Assembly: GCA_947593355.1 (NCBI GenBank)
Contig: CANQDO010000076.1
Location: forward strand, 1-49,694
Direction: 5' to 3'
Source of the DNA: an uncultured Clostridia bacterium
GTDB lineage: Bacteria; Bacillota; Clostridia; TANB77; CAG-508
Length of the DNA stretch: 49,694 nt
Below, in pieces: positions 34,508 to 45,235 of this stretch (positions are counted from its first letter, which is position 1; each line of letters opens with the position of its first letter). The translations under genes were made by a program, and so were the position numbers. Below the pieces are notes generated by a model, which saw nothing but the letters and a program-made list of their open reading frames with translations, had not been told where the DNA came from and did no database searches.

Positions 34508-37500
34508 ATGGGAAAAGAACAAAAGCAAAATCAGAACAATTTAAAAGAGAATACGAGCAAAGAATCAAACTTACGAAAGAATACTCACAAGGGGCATGGA
34601 TTAGTAACTAAATTAGTGCTACCAATAGTAATAATTGCAATATTAGCAGTTACATTATATGGAGCAATATTTAGTAAACCACAAATTGTAGGCACAAACC
34701 CAATAGATCCAGAACTTGCAAGAGCAATGGAATACAATAGGGTAAAGCCTGGAGAAGAAAAAATAGTGGTAGATAAAGAAACAAATCCAGATGCTAATTT
34801 CCCAGATGACATATACCCATATGTAACATTTGATGCGTTTTTCTTTAGAGATTTAGACAAAGATGGAATAGCAGATGGAGTAAGAGGAACATGTAATGAA
34901 ATAGGAGAAGAAGATACATTATGGATGGAATTAAAGTTACTTACCAATGGTTATCTAGAAGATGGAGCCACAATAACCTTAAATGGAGATAGGAACTTTT
35001 ATTTTGATACAACTATAGTAAAAGATGGAGAGATAAAAAACAATTATGTAGGAGAAGATACAAGCGAGATAATTTTAAACCAAATAGGTAATGAAGGAAA
35101 TGGAGTACAAAAAACCATAACAGGAATAGTAAAAAGTGGAGACTACAAATATGATTCAAATAAAACAGATGCAATAGGAAATAATATAAACAATTATAGT
35201 AAAGATGATAATACAATAACATTTGAAGGTGTACATGTAAAAATAAATGATGATGGAACACAAACAAAAACAAAAATAAAAAAGACGGTAAAATTTCAAG
35301 TAGACTGGTATGGAGAAGTAGAATGTGTAATACCATATACAAGGCAAATTTCTAAAATAGAAGAAGCAATAGATGAACAAAACAGCAAGTTAAACTTAGA
35401 ATTTAGTATATACATGAACGACACAAAAAAGCAATTGAATTTAAGTAAATCATGGATACAAGCAGAAATCCCATTATTAAATACATATCCAGCAGAAAAT
35501 GTAATAGTAACAACACCAGGTGTAACATATAAATATGAGAAAGGTACAAGAATATTAACAGCAGAAAATAACGCAAAAATAACAGAGCAAGGAATAGTAG
35601 AACAATATCCAACAAATGAATATAGAGTAAAAGTAACATATCCAATGGAAGCCTATGAGTCAATGAAAGCAGACACAGTAGAAATAATGGTACCTATACA
35701 AGCACAATATGAAGGAAGAAATAATAAAAATACACAATTTAGTGATCCATATATATCAAATATAGCAAAAGATGTAATAATAGCAACATATGAAAAAGAT
35801 GAGGGATATATAGCAGACTTTGAAGTAACAGTAGGTCAATACATAAGTGAACCAGAAATGAGATATGTAGTATCAAAACAAAAGCCATTAAGAATATACA
35901 ATGAAGTATCAGAAACAGAAAATGAAGACTATTATACAGTGAAATGGTTAGCACGTTTAGGAAGTGAAGGACAATCATCAGGAATAAAGATGAAAGAAAC
36001 AGAAGACGAAGCATCACAATATAAGTCAGATGAATTTATAAATGTAGATGCAGGAACTGAAAGCATGGAAGAAATAACAAGTTTCACAGGAATAGCATTT
36101 TCAAACCCAGCATATATGTTAGGGGAAAAAGGAGAAATAAAAGTATATGATGATGAAACAGGAATATTGCTAGTAACATTTAATAAAGACAATTGGAACC
36201 AATACAGTGAGGCAAGACCATATACATATGAAATACCAGTAAAACATATAAGAATAGAAACAAGTGCTACAAAAGCAAATAGCAGTTTAACAGTATATCA
36301 CAGAAAAGAATTAGATGATGGAATAATAGTAGATAAATATGAAAGAGAAAATTTTGATAATTTAAAATACATACAAAGTACATTAGTAGGCTATGTAGGA
36401 GAAATAGGAAAAGTAGAAACAGATGTAGAGAAAGCAGCTTATGAAGCACCATTATCAGTAATACAACCAACAGTTAGTACAGATGTATTATCAACACAAG
36501 AAACAGAGAAAAATTATGAAATAAAAATAAAAACAGAGACAAATAAAGAATATAATGAAGTAAAATGGACAAATGGTGCATTTTTATTAAAGTTGCCAAA
36601 AGATATAATAGATGTAGAAATAAATAATGTAGATATAGATAATAGACAAGTAACAATAACAAGTTATGAAAAATACGAAGAAGAAGTAACAAATGAAAAT
36701 CAAGAAAAAGAAAAATATAGATTTATAAAAATAAATACAGAAAATGACGAAGAGGCAAGTTATACAATAACAATAAATTGCAATATAACTCCAGACCCAA
36801 GAATACCAACAACACCAGAGAACATAGAAATATATGCATATAATGAATCAAATCCAAATTATTACTATGAAGGAACAGATATATATGATGTAAACGATAA
36901 TTTAAATGAAACAGAAAAGGTAAGTAAAAATGAAATAACACTAAGCTTAATATCACCAAATTCTTTATTAACCAGTCAATTTGCAACAGACTTTGATGAA
37001 AAAGGAAGTGTAGCAGTAGCTCCACAAGTGGCAGAAATATCTAAGAACCAAGAAAAGGCAACAATAAAAATAAACGTAACAAACAACTATTCAAATACAA
37101 TAAGTGATGTAAAAATAATAGGAAAGATACCAACAACAGGTAATACTTATGTAATAAATGGAAGTAGTATGGGTTCAAACTTTGATGCAACAATGTTAGA
37201 ACCAGGGCTAGTATTACCAGAAGGAATAAATAAAGTAGCAAAAATATATTATTCAGAAAAAGAAAATGTAAATAATGACATAACTGATATTAAAAATGAA
37301 TGGAAAGATGCAAGTGAACAAGAGATAAACTTTGAAAATGTAAAAAGCTTTTTAATAAGTTTAGAAGGAAAATCATTAGAACATGAAGATAAAGTAGAAA
37401 TAAGTTATGAAATAAAGTTACCAAGTAATTTAGAATATAATCAAGTAAGTTATAGTCATCATGCAGTATATTTTAGCTTAGACACAGGAAAAGGAAAATA

Positions 37501-39484
37501 TAAAACTTATACAGAGCCAAACAAATTAGGAATAAGGGTAAGTAAAAAATATGATTTAGAATTAACAAAATATCAAAAAGAAGCTCAAAAAACAGTAGGA
37601 GAAGCAACATACTATATATGGCAAGAAGGAGAAAAAGAAGGAAGAACAAGAGTAACAGGAAACAATGGAAAATTTGTATTGCAAGGCTTATATTTAGGAG
37701 AAACATATAATGTAAAAGAAATAAAAAGCCCAGAAGAATATGAATTAAATACAAATGTAATTAAATTTAAAACAAGAGAGGACGGAGAAAATTTAGTTGC
37801 AGAATTTGTAGATGGAATGGAAGCAAAAGATATTCAAACATCAAAAGAAGGAGATAAATACAAAGTAGCACTAGCAGTAGAAGACGAAGTAAAAGCAAAT
37901 TTAGTAATAACAAAAGTAGAAAAAGCACAAGAAACGCAAAATCAATTAAAAAATGTAAGATTTAAAATAACAGGAGAAGAACTAGGAACAGGAAAAATAA
38001 TAGTAACAAATAATGAAGGAAAGGCACAAATAAAAGGATTAAATATAGGTAAAGAATATACCATAGAAGAAGTAAAAGCAGATGGTTATTATTTAATAAG
38101 CCAAAAAATAAAATTTACAATATCACACGAAGGAAAAGATTACACAATAAATGTAATAGAGCCAGAACAAGGACTAGATGAAATAGTAAAAAATAAAGAA
38201 GTAACAATGGAAAATGAAGTACCAACAGCGAACTTCACAATACAAAATGAGAAAATACCAACATATAATTTAACAATAAAGAAAGTAGAAAAGGGAAATT
38301 TAGATAAAGTATTATCAGGGGCAAAATTTAAATTAATAAAAGATGGAAAAGAAATAGGAAGATACGAAACAGGAAAAATAGGTCAAACAAATCAAACAGG
38401 AGTAGAAGGACAAGTAACAATAGAAAATTTATATGCATGCGAAGAAGGAAAAGGAACAGAGCAAATATATAAATTAAAGGAAGTATATGCACCACAAGGG
38501 TATACAACTATGAAAGATATACAATTTAAAGTAACTAAAGCAAATGGAAGCTTTAGTCTTGAAGTGACGGAAGGAACAGTAGCAAAAACAGAAGTAACAG
38601 AAAACAACATAACAATAACAATAGAAGACAGTCCAACATTTAAAATAACAAAGCAAGAAGCAGAAGGAGAAACTAATGGAGGAAAGCTATTACCAGACAC
38701 AAAATTTGTAATATACAATGTAGATGAAGGAACAGTGCCAGCAAGAAATAGCAAGGGAGAATTAATAGGAAGCAAAGAAACAATAAATGGAATAGAATAT
38801 AATGTAGTAACAACAGATAGCAAAGGAGAAGTAATAGCAGATTTACCACAAGGATTATATAAAGCAGTAGAAGTACAAGCATCAGATAAAAAATATGAAC
38901 TAGCAGGAGAAACATATTTTGGAATTGGGGAATCTAGAGGATGGAATGAGGCTATGAATGTTGAGTGGACAATAGAAACTGCTGCTGATGATTTGAGAAT
39001 AAATACAATAGAAAAATTTGATGATGAAAGCTTTTTAATAGGAGGTTATATATCAGGAGAAAAAGTGACTTTTGGAGAAGTTACAATAACAAATGAAAAT
39101 TATGATCCAGAAAATGATTCTGAAGGAATTATAATGAAAATTAGCAATATGGGAGAAATAGAAGAAGTAAAACAAATAAAAGGACCAGAAAGAGAAGAAA
39201 TAACGGAAATAGAAGCGACAAATGATGGAGGTTATATTGTAGTTGGAAATTTTGACGGAGAATATGTAGAATTAGATGATACAAATACACTAAATAACGA
39301 GAATGAGTCATATAAAAATGGTAAGTATGCTGAGCAAGTATTTATAGCAGAATATGACAATAATGGAAAGATAATATGGACAACATTAATACAAAATTTA
39401 TTTATTAATGATATAGAAAAAATGCAAGATGGAGGTTTTGTAATATCAGGAATTGACCATTTAAATGATAATCGGTGTTTATAA
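34508..39484 (+). CDS. Third giant surface protein, N-terminal part (frameshifted)
   Basis: The open frame extends up to 34493, but that ATG overlaps the ribosome-binding site GGAGGT (34495-34500), so the true start is the ATG at 34508 (MGKEQKQ, 1658 residues). In order: a basic cytoplasmic tail; a membrane segment (about 31-54); a large beta-rich head (about 55-1000) with a calcium-loop-like DLDKDGIADG at about 115-124; four SpaA-type domains (about 1011-1088, 1130-1205, 1250-1345 and 1375-1475), the third ending KEVYAPQGYT; then the first blades of a beta-propeller with DGGYIVVG and DGGFVISG motifs. The frame ends in DHLNDNRCL within a blade, and the next frame continues the same propeller from 39465. 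The product is therefore a truncated fragment of a protein of about 3550 residues, unless the shift is bypassed. Confidence 0.8.
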   Translation: MGKEQKQNQNNLKENTSKESNLRKNTHKGHGLVTKLVLPIVIIAILAVTLYGAIFSKPQIVGTNPIDPELARAMEYNRVKPGEEKIVVDKETNPDANFPDDIYPYVTFDAFFFRDLDKDGIADGVRGTCNEIGEEDTLWMELKLLTNGYLEDGATITLNGDRNFYFDTTIVKDGEIKNNYVGEDTSEIILNQIGNEGNGVQKTITGIVKSGDYKYDSNKTDAIGNNINNYSKDDNTITFEGVHVKINDDGTQTKTKIKKTVKFQVDWYGEVECVIPYTRQISKIEEAIDEQNSKLNLEFSIYMNDTKKQLNLSKSWIQAEIPLLNTYPAENVIVTTPGVTYKYEKGTRILTAENNAKITEQGIVEQYPTNEYRVKVTYPMEAYESMKADTVEIMVPIQAQYEGRNNKNTQFSDPYISNIAKDVIIATYEKDEGYIADFEVTVGQYISEPEMRYVVSKQKPLRIYNEVSETENEDYYTVKWLARLGSEGQSSGIKMKETEDEASQYKSDEFINVDAGTESMEEITSFTGIAFSNPAYMLGEKGEIKVYDDETGILLVTFNKDNWNQYSEARPYTYEIPVKHIRIETSATKANSSLTVYHRKELDDGIIVDKYERENFDNLKYIQSTLVGYVGEIGKVETDVEKAAYEAPLSVIQPTVSTDVLSTQETEKNYEIKIKTETNKEYNEVKWTNGAFLLKLPKDIIDVEINNVDIDNRQVTITSYEKYEEEVTNENQEKEKYRFIKINTENDEEASYTITINCNITPDPRIPTTPENIEIYAYNESNPNYYYEGTDIYDVNDNLNETEKVSKNEITLSLISPNSLLTSQFATDFDEKGSVAVAPQVAEISKNQEKATIKINVTNNYSNTISDVKIIGKIPTTGNTYVINGSSMGSNFDATMLEPGLVLPEGINKVAKIYYSEKENVNNDITDIKNEWKDASEQEINFENVKSFLISLEGKSLEHEDKVEISYEIKLPSNLEYNQVSYSHHAVYFSLDTGKGKYKTYTEPNKLGIRVSKKYDLELTKYQKEAQKTVGEATYYIWQEGEKEGRTRVTGNNGKFVLQGLYLGETYNVKEIKSPEEYELNTNVIKFKTREDGENLVAEFVDGMEAKDIQTSKEGDKYKVALAVEDEVKANLVITKVEKAQETQNQLKNVRFKITGEELGTGKIIVTNNEGKAQIKGLNIGKEYTIEEVKADGYYLISQKIKFTISHEGKDYTINVIEPEQGLDEIVKNKEVTMENEVPTANFTIQNEKIPTYNLTIKKVEKGNLDKVLSGAKFKLIKDGKEIGRYETGKIGQTNQTGVEGQVTIENLYACEEGKGTEQIYKLKEVYAPQGYTTMKDIQFKVTKANGSFSLEVTEGTVAKTEVTENNITITIEDSPTFKITKQEAEGETNGGKLLPDTKFVIYNVDEGTVPARNSKGELIGSKETINGIEYNVVTTDSKGEVIADLPQGLYKAVEVQASDKKYELAGETYFGIGESRGWNEAMNVEWTIETAADDLRINTIEKFDDESFLIGGYISGEKVTFGEVTITNENYDPENDSEGIIMKISNMGEIEEVKQIKGPEREEITEIEATNDGGYIVVGNFDGEYVELDDTNTLNNENESYKNGKYAEQVFIAEYDNNGKIIWTTLIQNLFINDIEKMQDGGFVISGIDHLNDNRCL
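39465..39484 (+). other. Frameshift junction between the two halves of the third adhesin
   Basis: The upstream frame stops at 39484 and the downstream frame (plus one base) is open across it. The blade at the junction is about 10-15 residues shorter than its neighbours between the GG(Y/F)I motif and the next IIKY motif. This points to a small deletion that is not a multiple of three rather than a homopolymer read error. There is no slippery run of A or T here and no ribosome-binding site for the downstream frame. Confidence 0.7.
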
Positions 39485-42400
39485 TGGAATGATAATAAAA
39501 TATAAAAAGGTACAAGAAGGTTATGAAATAGAATGGTCTACTTCAATTGAAGGAGTTTCTAGTTTTGGTGGTGATATTTTAGAAACAAGTGATGGAGGAT
39601 TTATAGTAGCAGGAAGTTTCTATATAAAAAGCTTAGTATTAGATGAACAACATATATTAACACACGAAGGGCGTGAGGGAAACGGAAATCAAGATGCGAT
39701 ATTAATAAAATACAAAGAAACAAAACAAGAAGATAATACTAATAAAAAGTATGATATAGAATGGGCTAATTCCATAGAAAGGGGAAGTGGAGAAAATGTT
39801 AGAGATATAATAGAAACAGAAGATAAAGGATTTATAGTAGGTATAGTATCTAATAATGGCATGAGTGACGAAGTAAAAAACTATATTATTAAATATAATA
39901 AAAGTGGAACAATCGAAAAAGAAAGTAATGAGTATGGGGTTGGAATATGGTTAAGTTCGATTGTTAAGATAAACGATGAAAAGTATTTAAAGATTTGCGA
40001 TAACTGCATAGAAGAATTAAATGAAAAAGAAGAAGTGGTGGATTCATATTATGGCAGTTATTATAATGATGCTATAATTATGAATGAAAAGGAATATATT
40101 ATTTGGGGTGGAGTAAATAATAACAAAATATTAAAAATACAAAAAACAGATTCACCAAATGCAACAATAAAAAGTCGCGTAGAATATGATAATTTGTATA
40201 TATCATCAATATTTTCAACAAAAGATAACGGCTATATAATGACAGGATTTTTTAATACAGATGAAATAAAATTAGATGAGGAACATATATGCAAAAATAT
40301 AGGAGAAGAAGGATCTGCAATAATAGCGAAATATAATGAAAATAAAGAAATTGAATGGGTAAGGGTAATAGGAAATGCAGATGATGATGGTAAGCCAGTA
40401 GTACAAGAGATTGCTGATGGAGGCTATATAATAGGTGTTAAACATATATATTCAGATATAGTTTTAGATAATGGACAGGTATTAGATGAAGAATTAAGCT
40501 TTATAAAGTATGATGATAATGGAGAAATAGAATGGACTACATCAATTAATATATCATCAATGTCATCACTCAGTGCAACAAGTGATGGAGGTTTCATAAT
40601 AAGTGGAAAATTTTATGAAGAAGCAATTATAGATAAAGATCATATAGTTAAGTCAAATGGCAGTACTGATGCTATATTAATAAAATATGGAAAGTCAGAA
40701 ATAGAAGGTGAATATAAAGTAGATTGGGCAAAAGCAGTGGGTGGTTCTGAAGATGAAATCTTAGGCTCTATAACCCAAATAAATGATGGTGGCTATGTGG
40801 CAATAGGAATATCTAGGAGTAATCAAATAAAATTAAGTGAAGAATATATAATAAGTCCGAATTATGTGAGTGAAGACTATGTGAATATTACGCTACTGAT
40901 AATAAAATATAACAATGAAGGTAAAGTTCAATGGGCAACTGCAGAAAGAGGTAAGAATGCTGATGTATACGATTTTACATCATGCACAAAAGCAACTGAT
41001 GATGGAGGCTATATAATAGCAATAGATGATTATATAGCAAAATATAGTTCACAGAATGTAGAAGAATGGAAAAAAGATTGTGCTCGTGTCCAAAATATAA
41101 TAAAAACTGAAGATAATGGATATATAATAGTAGCAATAAATGGATTATATAAATATAGCAATAAAGGTGAATTTGAATGGATTTATAAAAATGTAGATGA
41201 AATTATAGAAATGAAAGATAATACTTATTTAACAAGTAGTGTTAATGTAAAAGATTACGCCTATACAAGTATGTTAACAGAATTAAAGTTTGAATTAGGA
41301 GTAGGAGAACAAAAAAGTATATTAGTACAAAATAAGGTAAAGAACTTTAATATAACAACAGAGGTTCAAAAAATAAATAATGTCGCTGGTGGAAGCATAA
41401 CAGGGGAAGAAGCAAATCCATATGAAACAGTAAAATACGGAGAATCAAATGAAAAAGATGGAAAATACATTATAATGAGACCAGAGCCAGGTTATGAGTT
41501 AGTAAAAGTAACAATAAATGGAGAAAGAACAGATGAATTTGATAAACAAGAAGATGGAAGTTACAAGTTAAGGAAGCTAACTAATATTCAAGAGAACAAA
41601 CACATAGTAGTAACATATATGCAAGCAAATAGTAAGTTTGTATTAAACAAGAAAGATGAAAACGGAGAACCTTTAGCAGGTGCAAAATTTAGAATAGAGC
41701 AAAAAGAAGATAGGGAAATAACAACAAATGTGATGGAAGATATAGTACAAAACGAAGAAGAATATTCAGTAATTAATAAAGATAAAAATATAACTAATCA
41801 AGTAGTAGGAACAATAACGAGTAACGGGCCAATGTATGTAAAAGAAAAGTTAAATAATGTAGAATACGTATTTAGCGAAGAACATGGAGAATCAGAGTAC
41901 TATTTTGTCAAAAATTCAGAAGGTGCATATGAACCAACAAATAGTCAAAATTATACAGGTAATACTGATAAAGACTTAAGCTATACAACAGCCCATTCAT
42001 ATTTTAAAGTAGATTTAACTGATGAACAATACAAAGGTAAGAAGTATGCAATAGAAATAAATGCAAGAGCATCAGGTGACTATGACAATGAAGGCTATGC
42101 AACAATAACAGATAATACAGAAAAGCCATATGTTAATGATGAAAAAGGACGTTTTATGTACATATATGGAGATACAAGTAATAAAGATTATACATCAATG
42201 GTATTAGAAGGTGGAAATATATATTATTTACACTTAGGGCATTATAAAGCTTATTCAGGTAATACAGGAGAAGATAGAGTATTAATAAATAGTATAAATT
42301 TATACGAAGTAAATTCAATATCATATAGTTTTGAAAAACAGCCAGTAGTTGGAAGTGAAGAAACAGAATATAAATATGTTTCAACAAATGCAAGAAAGCC

Positions 42401-45149
42401 AAGTACAATAGCAAGTTCATATATACCATTAAATTTGGAAGACTATGAAGGTCAAACAGTAGCAATAACTATAAATGCAGAAATATCAAGTGAAAATGAG
42501 TTTTTGAGTGATTATGGTTTTGCAGTAATAACAGATTCACCAAATATGCCAGAGTCATATTATGATGGTACAGAGCTTATAGATTATCTGTATGGAGATG
42601 AAAAAGCTAAAGACTACACAGTTAAAATAGATGGGGGAACCACAAAATACTTACACTTTGTGTACGAAAAAAATGAAAGTATAGATCAAGGAACAGATAC
42701 ATTTACTATAAACAGTGTAAAAGCGTATGAGACGAAAAAAGTACAAAGTAACTTTAATGTAGAAACAGTAGAAAGTGAGCAAGGCACAACTAAAAAATAT
42801 ATATCTAATAATAAGGGTTATGAAGATACGTCAGCAAAAGCATATATAAAAATTAATTTAGCAGAATATACTGGTAAATATGATGTAATAGTAAATGCGG
42901 AAATTTCAAGTGAAAAAAATGGCGATTATGGATACGCAATAATATCAGAGTCAGCAGAAGAAGCAAGTACATGGAACAGTTTTATGAAAATATCAGGAGA
43001 AGAAAAAGCAAGAAATTATGTAACAACACTAGAAGGAGAGTCAGAATATTATTTGCATTTTGTGTATGAGAAAAATAATACCATAGATGGAGGAGAAGAC
43101 ATATTTACAATAAATGATGTAAAAGTAGTACCGAATGGAGATCATTTATATAAAACAGAAGTAACGACTGATAAATTGGGACAAATAGTGTTATCATTAC
43201 CAACTGAGCCATCACGAGAATATAAAATAACAGAAATAGAAGCACCAGAGGGTTATGAATTAATACAAGGAATAGATGACTATACAATGAAAGAAGAAGG
43301 AGCAAATGAAATAACAATACAGAATACCCAAAGGCCAAAATTAACAGTACATCATTACAAAGATGGAACAAGAGAGCCAGTAGCAGATGATGAAGAATAT
43401 TTTGGAACAATAGGAGAAAAATATGAAGCAAAGCCAAAAACAAATTTAGCAGAATATGAATTAGCAAGATATGAAGATGGAGAACATGTAGGAGAATACA
43501 AAATAGATGGAAATCCAATTGGAACATATACAGAAGATGAAAGGGAAATAGAAGTAACGTATTATTATACAAATAGAAAAGTTCCACTAATAGTACATCA
43601 TTACATAGAGGGAACAACCAATAGAGTACCACTAAAAGAAGGTGGACTAGCTCCAGATGAAAAAACGGAGGGAGTTGCAGGAACCAATTATCAAACACAA
43701 CCACTAGGAGAAAGATTAAGTGAAAAATATGAATTAGTAAAATCACCAGAAGAACCAAATGGAATATATCAGTATCCAAAAGTGGAATTAACATATGAAT
43801 ACAGATTAAAAACATATGAAGTAACAACAAAAGTACAACTACACGAAGAAACAGATGCTCTAGAAGTAACAAGGCAAGTAGCAGGAGGAAATATATTAGG
43901 AGAAGGAGATATGCCATATGAAACAGTAGAACATGGTGAAAGTAATACAAGAGATATAATAGCAACACCTGAGGCAAACTATCAAGTAAAAGAAGTAGAA
44001 GTAAATGGAAAGAAACTAAAATGCATAACAATAAATGGAGTGCAAGTAGAAGAAAATCAATATACAGTAGATGAAGAAACAGGCGCAGTAACATTAAATA
44101 AAATAAATAATATAACAGAAAATCAGGAGATAGTAGTAGAATTCGAAAAAATACAAGGTGAAGTAATAGTAAATCATTATATTTATGATGAAAGTTTACC
44201 AGAGCCATATACAACAAATAGAGTACATTCAAAAGATGGACAAGAAATACCAGAGCAAATAATAAAAGGAGCGGTAGGAGATATATATGTAACTAAAGTT
44301 CCAGATAATTTAAAAAGCAACTATAAGTTATATAAGGAAGCACCAAATAGTAGTGGAACAATAACAAAAACACCAATATATGTAAATTACTATTATATAA
44401 AATATGGAGCCGCAATAGAGAATAACATAACAAAAGATGGAACACAAATAATAACATCAAAAGACGAAGAAATAAATTACAAGATAAAATATACAGCTAA
44501 CATAGAAGGTTACACGGGAAATGCTATAGTTACAATAACAGATACATTGCCATATAAGCTAGATGAAAACAAAATGAAGCAAAAGTATATTGAAGAAAAT
44601 CCTGAGGAAAGTCAAAACGAAAATTGGTTACAAGAAGTTTTAAATGGAGGACAATATAATAAAGATGCACAAACAATAACATGGACGCAAGAAATAAATG
44701 TAGCAGAAGAAGAAAGCCAATTAAAAGAGCTAACAATAGAAAAGGCTATAACAGTAATATTTGAAGGTGTAAATGTAAAAGAAAACACAATTATAAATAC
44801 AGTAAAAGGAAGCATATATTTAGAGTCAACAGGACAAGAGCAAGAAACTCCAGACGTAACACATACTACCGAAACTAAATATGTAAAAGCCGTAAAGGTA
44901 ACCAAAACATGGGAACACGGAGCAAATATATATGAAAGACCAACGCAAATAAAGGTAAAACTAAAAAATGCAGAAAAACCAGAAGAAGCATTAGATGGAT
45001 ATGAAGCAATATTAAGTCAAGACAACAACTGGACTCATACATTTACAGACTTACCAAAATATAATGAAGATGGAAATGAAATACGATATATTGTAGAGGA
45101 AGAAGCAGTAAACGGAGAAAGTTTAGATTACTACAAAAGAGAACTATAG
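39465..45149 (+). CDS. Third giant surface protein, C-terminal part (no own start, 3' truncated)
   Basis: It continues the frame broken at about 39470. The ATG at 39465 (another at 39489) has no ribosome-binding site, so independent translation is doubtful. In order: about ten more beta-propeller blades (to about 41290; TSDGGFIVAG, TKDNGYIMTG, TSDGGFIISG); a divergent InlB-type repeat (41344-41630); a SpaA domain opened by NKKDENGEPLAGAKF, interrupted by three copies of a domain of about 110 residues (41995-42310, 42415-42735, 42835-43130) and closed by YKITEIEAPEGYEL; two MucBP; a second InlB-type repeat; MucBP; a domain with DTLPYKLDE; and Cna-B (VTKTWEHG). It stops at SLDYYKREL, where both paralogues enter their DUF11 arrays. 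The array, MucBP stalk and membrane anchor are missing. Likely a broken gene; product display is uncertain. Confidence 0.75.
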   Translation: MIIGVYNGMIIKYKKVQEGYEIEWSTSIEGVSSFGGDILETSDGGFIVAGSFYIKSLVLDEQHILTHEGREGNGNQDAILIKYKETKQEDNTNKKYDIEWANSIERGSGENVRDIIETEDKGFIVGIVSNNGMSDEVKNYIIKYNKSGTIEKESNEYGVGIWLSSIVKINDEKYLKICDNCIEELNEKEEVVDSYYGSYYNDAIIMNEKEYIIWGGVNNNKILKIQKTDSPNATIKSRVEYDNLYISSIFSTKDNGYIMTGFFNTDEIKLDEEHICKNIGEEGSAIIAKYNENKEIEWVRVIGNADDDGKPVVQEIADGGYIIGVKHIYSDIVLDNGQVLDEELSFIKYDDNGEIEWTTSINISSMSSLSATSDGGFIISGKFYEEAIIDKDHIVKSNGSTDAILIKYGKSEIEGEYKVDWAKAVGGSEDEILGSITQINDGGYVAIGISRSNQIKLSEEYIISPNYVSEDYVNITLLIIKYNNEGKVQWATAERGKNADVYDFTSCTKATDDGGYIIAIDDYIAKYSSQNVEEWKKDCARVQNIIKTEDNGYIIVAINGLYKYSNKGEFEWIYKNVDEIIEMKDNTYLTSSVNVKDYAYTSMLTELKFELGVGEQKSILVQNKVKNFNITTEVQKINNVAGGSITGEEANPYETVKYGESNEKDGKYIIMRPEPGYELVKVTINGERTDEFDKQEDGSYKLRKLTNIQENKHIVVTYMQANSKFVLNKKDENGEPLAGAKFRIEQKEDREITTNVMEDIVQNEEEYSVINKDKNITNQVVGTITSNGPMYVKEKLNNVEYVFSEEHGESEYYFVKNSEGAYEPTNSQNYTGNTDKDLSYTTAHSYFKVDLTDEQYKGKKYAIEINARASGDYDNEGYATITDNTEKPYVNDEKGRFMYIYGDTSNKDYTSMVLEGGNIYYLHLGHYKAYSGNTGEDRVLINSINLYEVNSISYSFEKQPVVGSEETEYKYVSTNARKPSTIASSYIPLNLEDYEGQTVAITINAEISSENEFLSDYGFAVITDSPNMPESYYDGTELIDYLYGDEKAKDYTVKIDGGTTKYLHFVYEKNESIDQGTDTFTINSVKAYETKKVQSNFNVETVESEQGTTKKYISNNKGYEDTSAKAYIKINLAEYTGKYDVIVNAEISSEKNGDYGYAIISESAEEASTWNSFMKISGEEKARNYVTTLEGESEYYLHFVYEKNNTIDGGEDIFTINDVKVVPNGDHLYKTEVTTDKLGQIVLSLPTEPSREYKITEIEAPEGYELIQGIDDYTMKEEGANEITIQNTQRPKLTVHHYKDGTREPVADDEEYFGTIGEKYEAKPKTNLAEYELARYEDGEHVGEYKIDGNPIGTYTEDEREIEVTYYYTNRKVPLIVHHYIEGTTNRVPLKEGGLAPDEKTEGVAGTNYQTQPLGERLSEKYELVKSPEEPNGIYQYPKVELTYEYRLKTYEVTTKVQLHEETDALEVTRQVAGGNILGEGDMPYETVEHGESNTRDIIATPEANYQVKEVEVNGKKLKCITINGVQVEENQYTVDEETGAVTLNKINNITENQEIVVEFEKIQGEVIVNHYIYDESLPEPYTTNRVHSKDGQEIPEQIIKGAVGDIYVTKVPDNLKSNYKLYKEAPNSSGTITKTPIYVNYYYIKYGAAIENNITKDGTQIITSKDEEINYKIKYTANIEGYTGNAIVTITDTLPYKLDENKMKQKYIEENPEESQNENWLQEVLNGGQYNKDAQTITWTQEINVAEEESQLKELTIEKAITVIFEGVNVKENTIINTVKGSIYLESTGQEQETPDVTHTTETKYVKAVKVTKTWEHGANIYERPTQIKVKLKNAEKPEEALDGYEAILSQDNNWTHTFTDLPKYNEDGNEIRYIVEEEAVNGESLDYYKREL

Positions 45150-45150
45150 G

Positions 45151-45183
45151 GGGGACGGTTCTAAAATTCCGGAATTTAGGGAC
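45151..45183 (+). repeat. 33-bp intergenic hairpin block, copy 2, at the truncation point
   Basis: Identical to 34127-34159. It starts two bases after the TAG of the truncated adhesin gene. This is the exact point at which homology to the paralogues ends. Confidence 0.95.
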
Positions 45184-45225
45184 GGACGTTGATACTTAAA
45201 AACAAGTACCAATGTCCGTTCTTTT
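45183..45225 (+). terminator. Terminator joined to hairpin block copy 2
   Basis: A 15-bp stem (45183-45197 with 45204-45218; one G-T wobble and one A-C mismatch) is followed by TTCTTTT. It has the same position and shape as the stem after copy 1, but a different sequence. Confidence 0.8.
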
Positions 45226-45235
45226 ATGTAGTGTC

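Noticed and set aside
39440..39490. Programmed ribosomal frameshift joining the two halves of the third adhesin
   Set aside because: There is no slippery heptamer and no clear downstream stem, and the blade at the junction is shortened, which fits a deletion better.
43105..44232. Minus-strand ORF of 375 codons, very Leu-rich
   Set aside because: The plus strand here encodes clear SpaA and MucBP domains. The Leu/His/Phe composition is what the reverse of A-rich codons gives.
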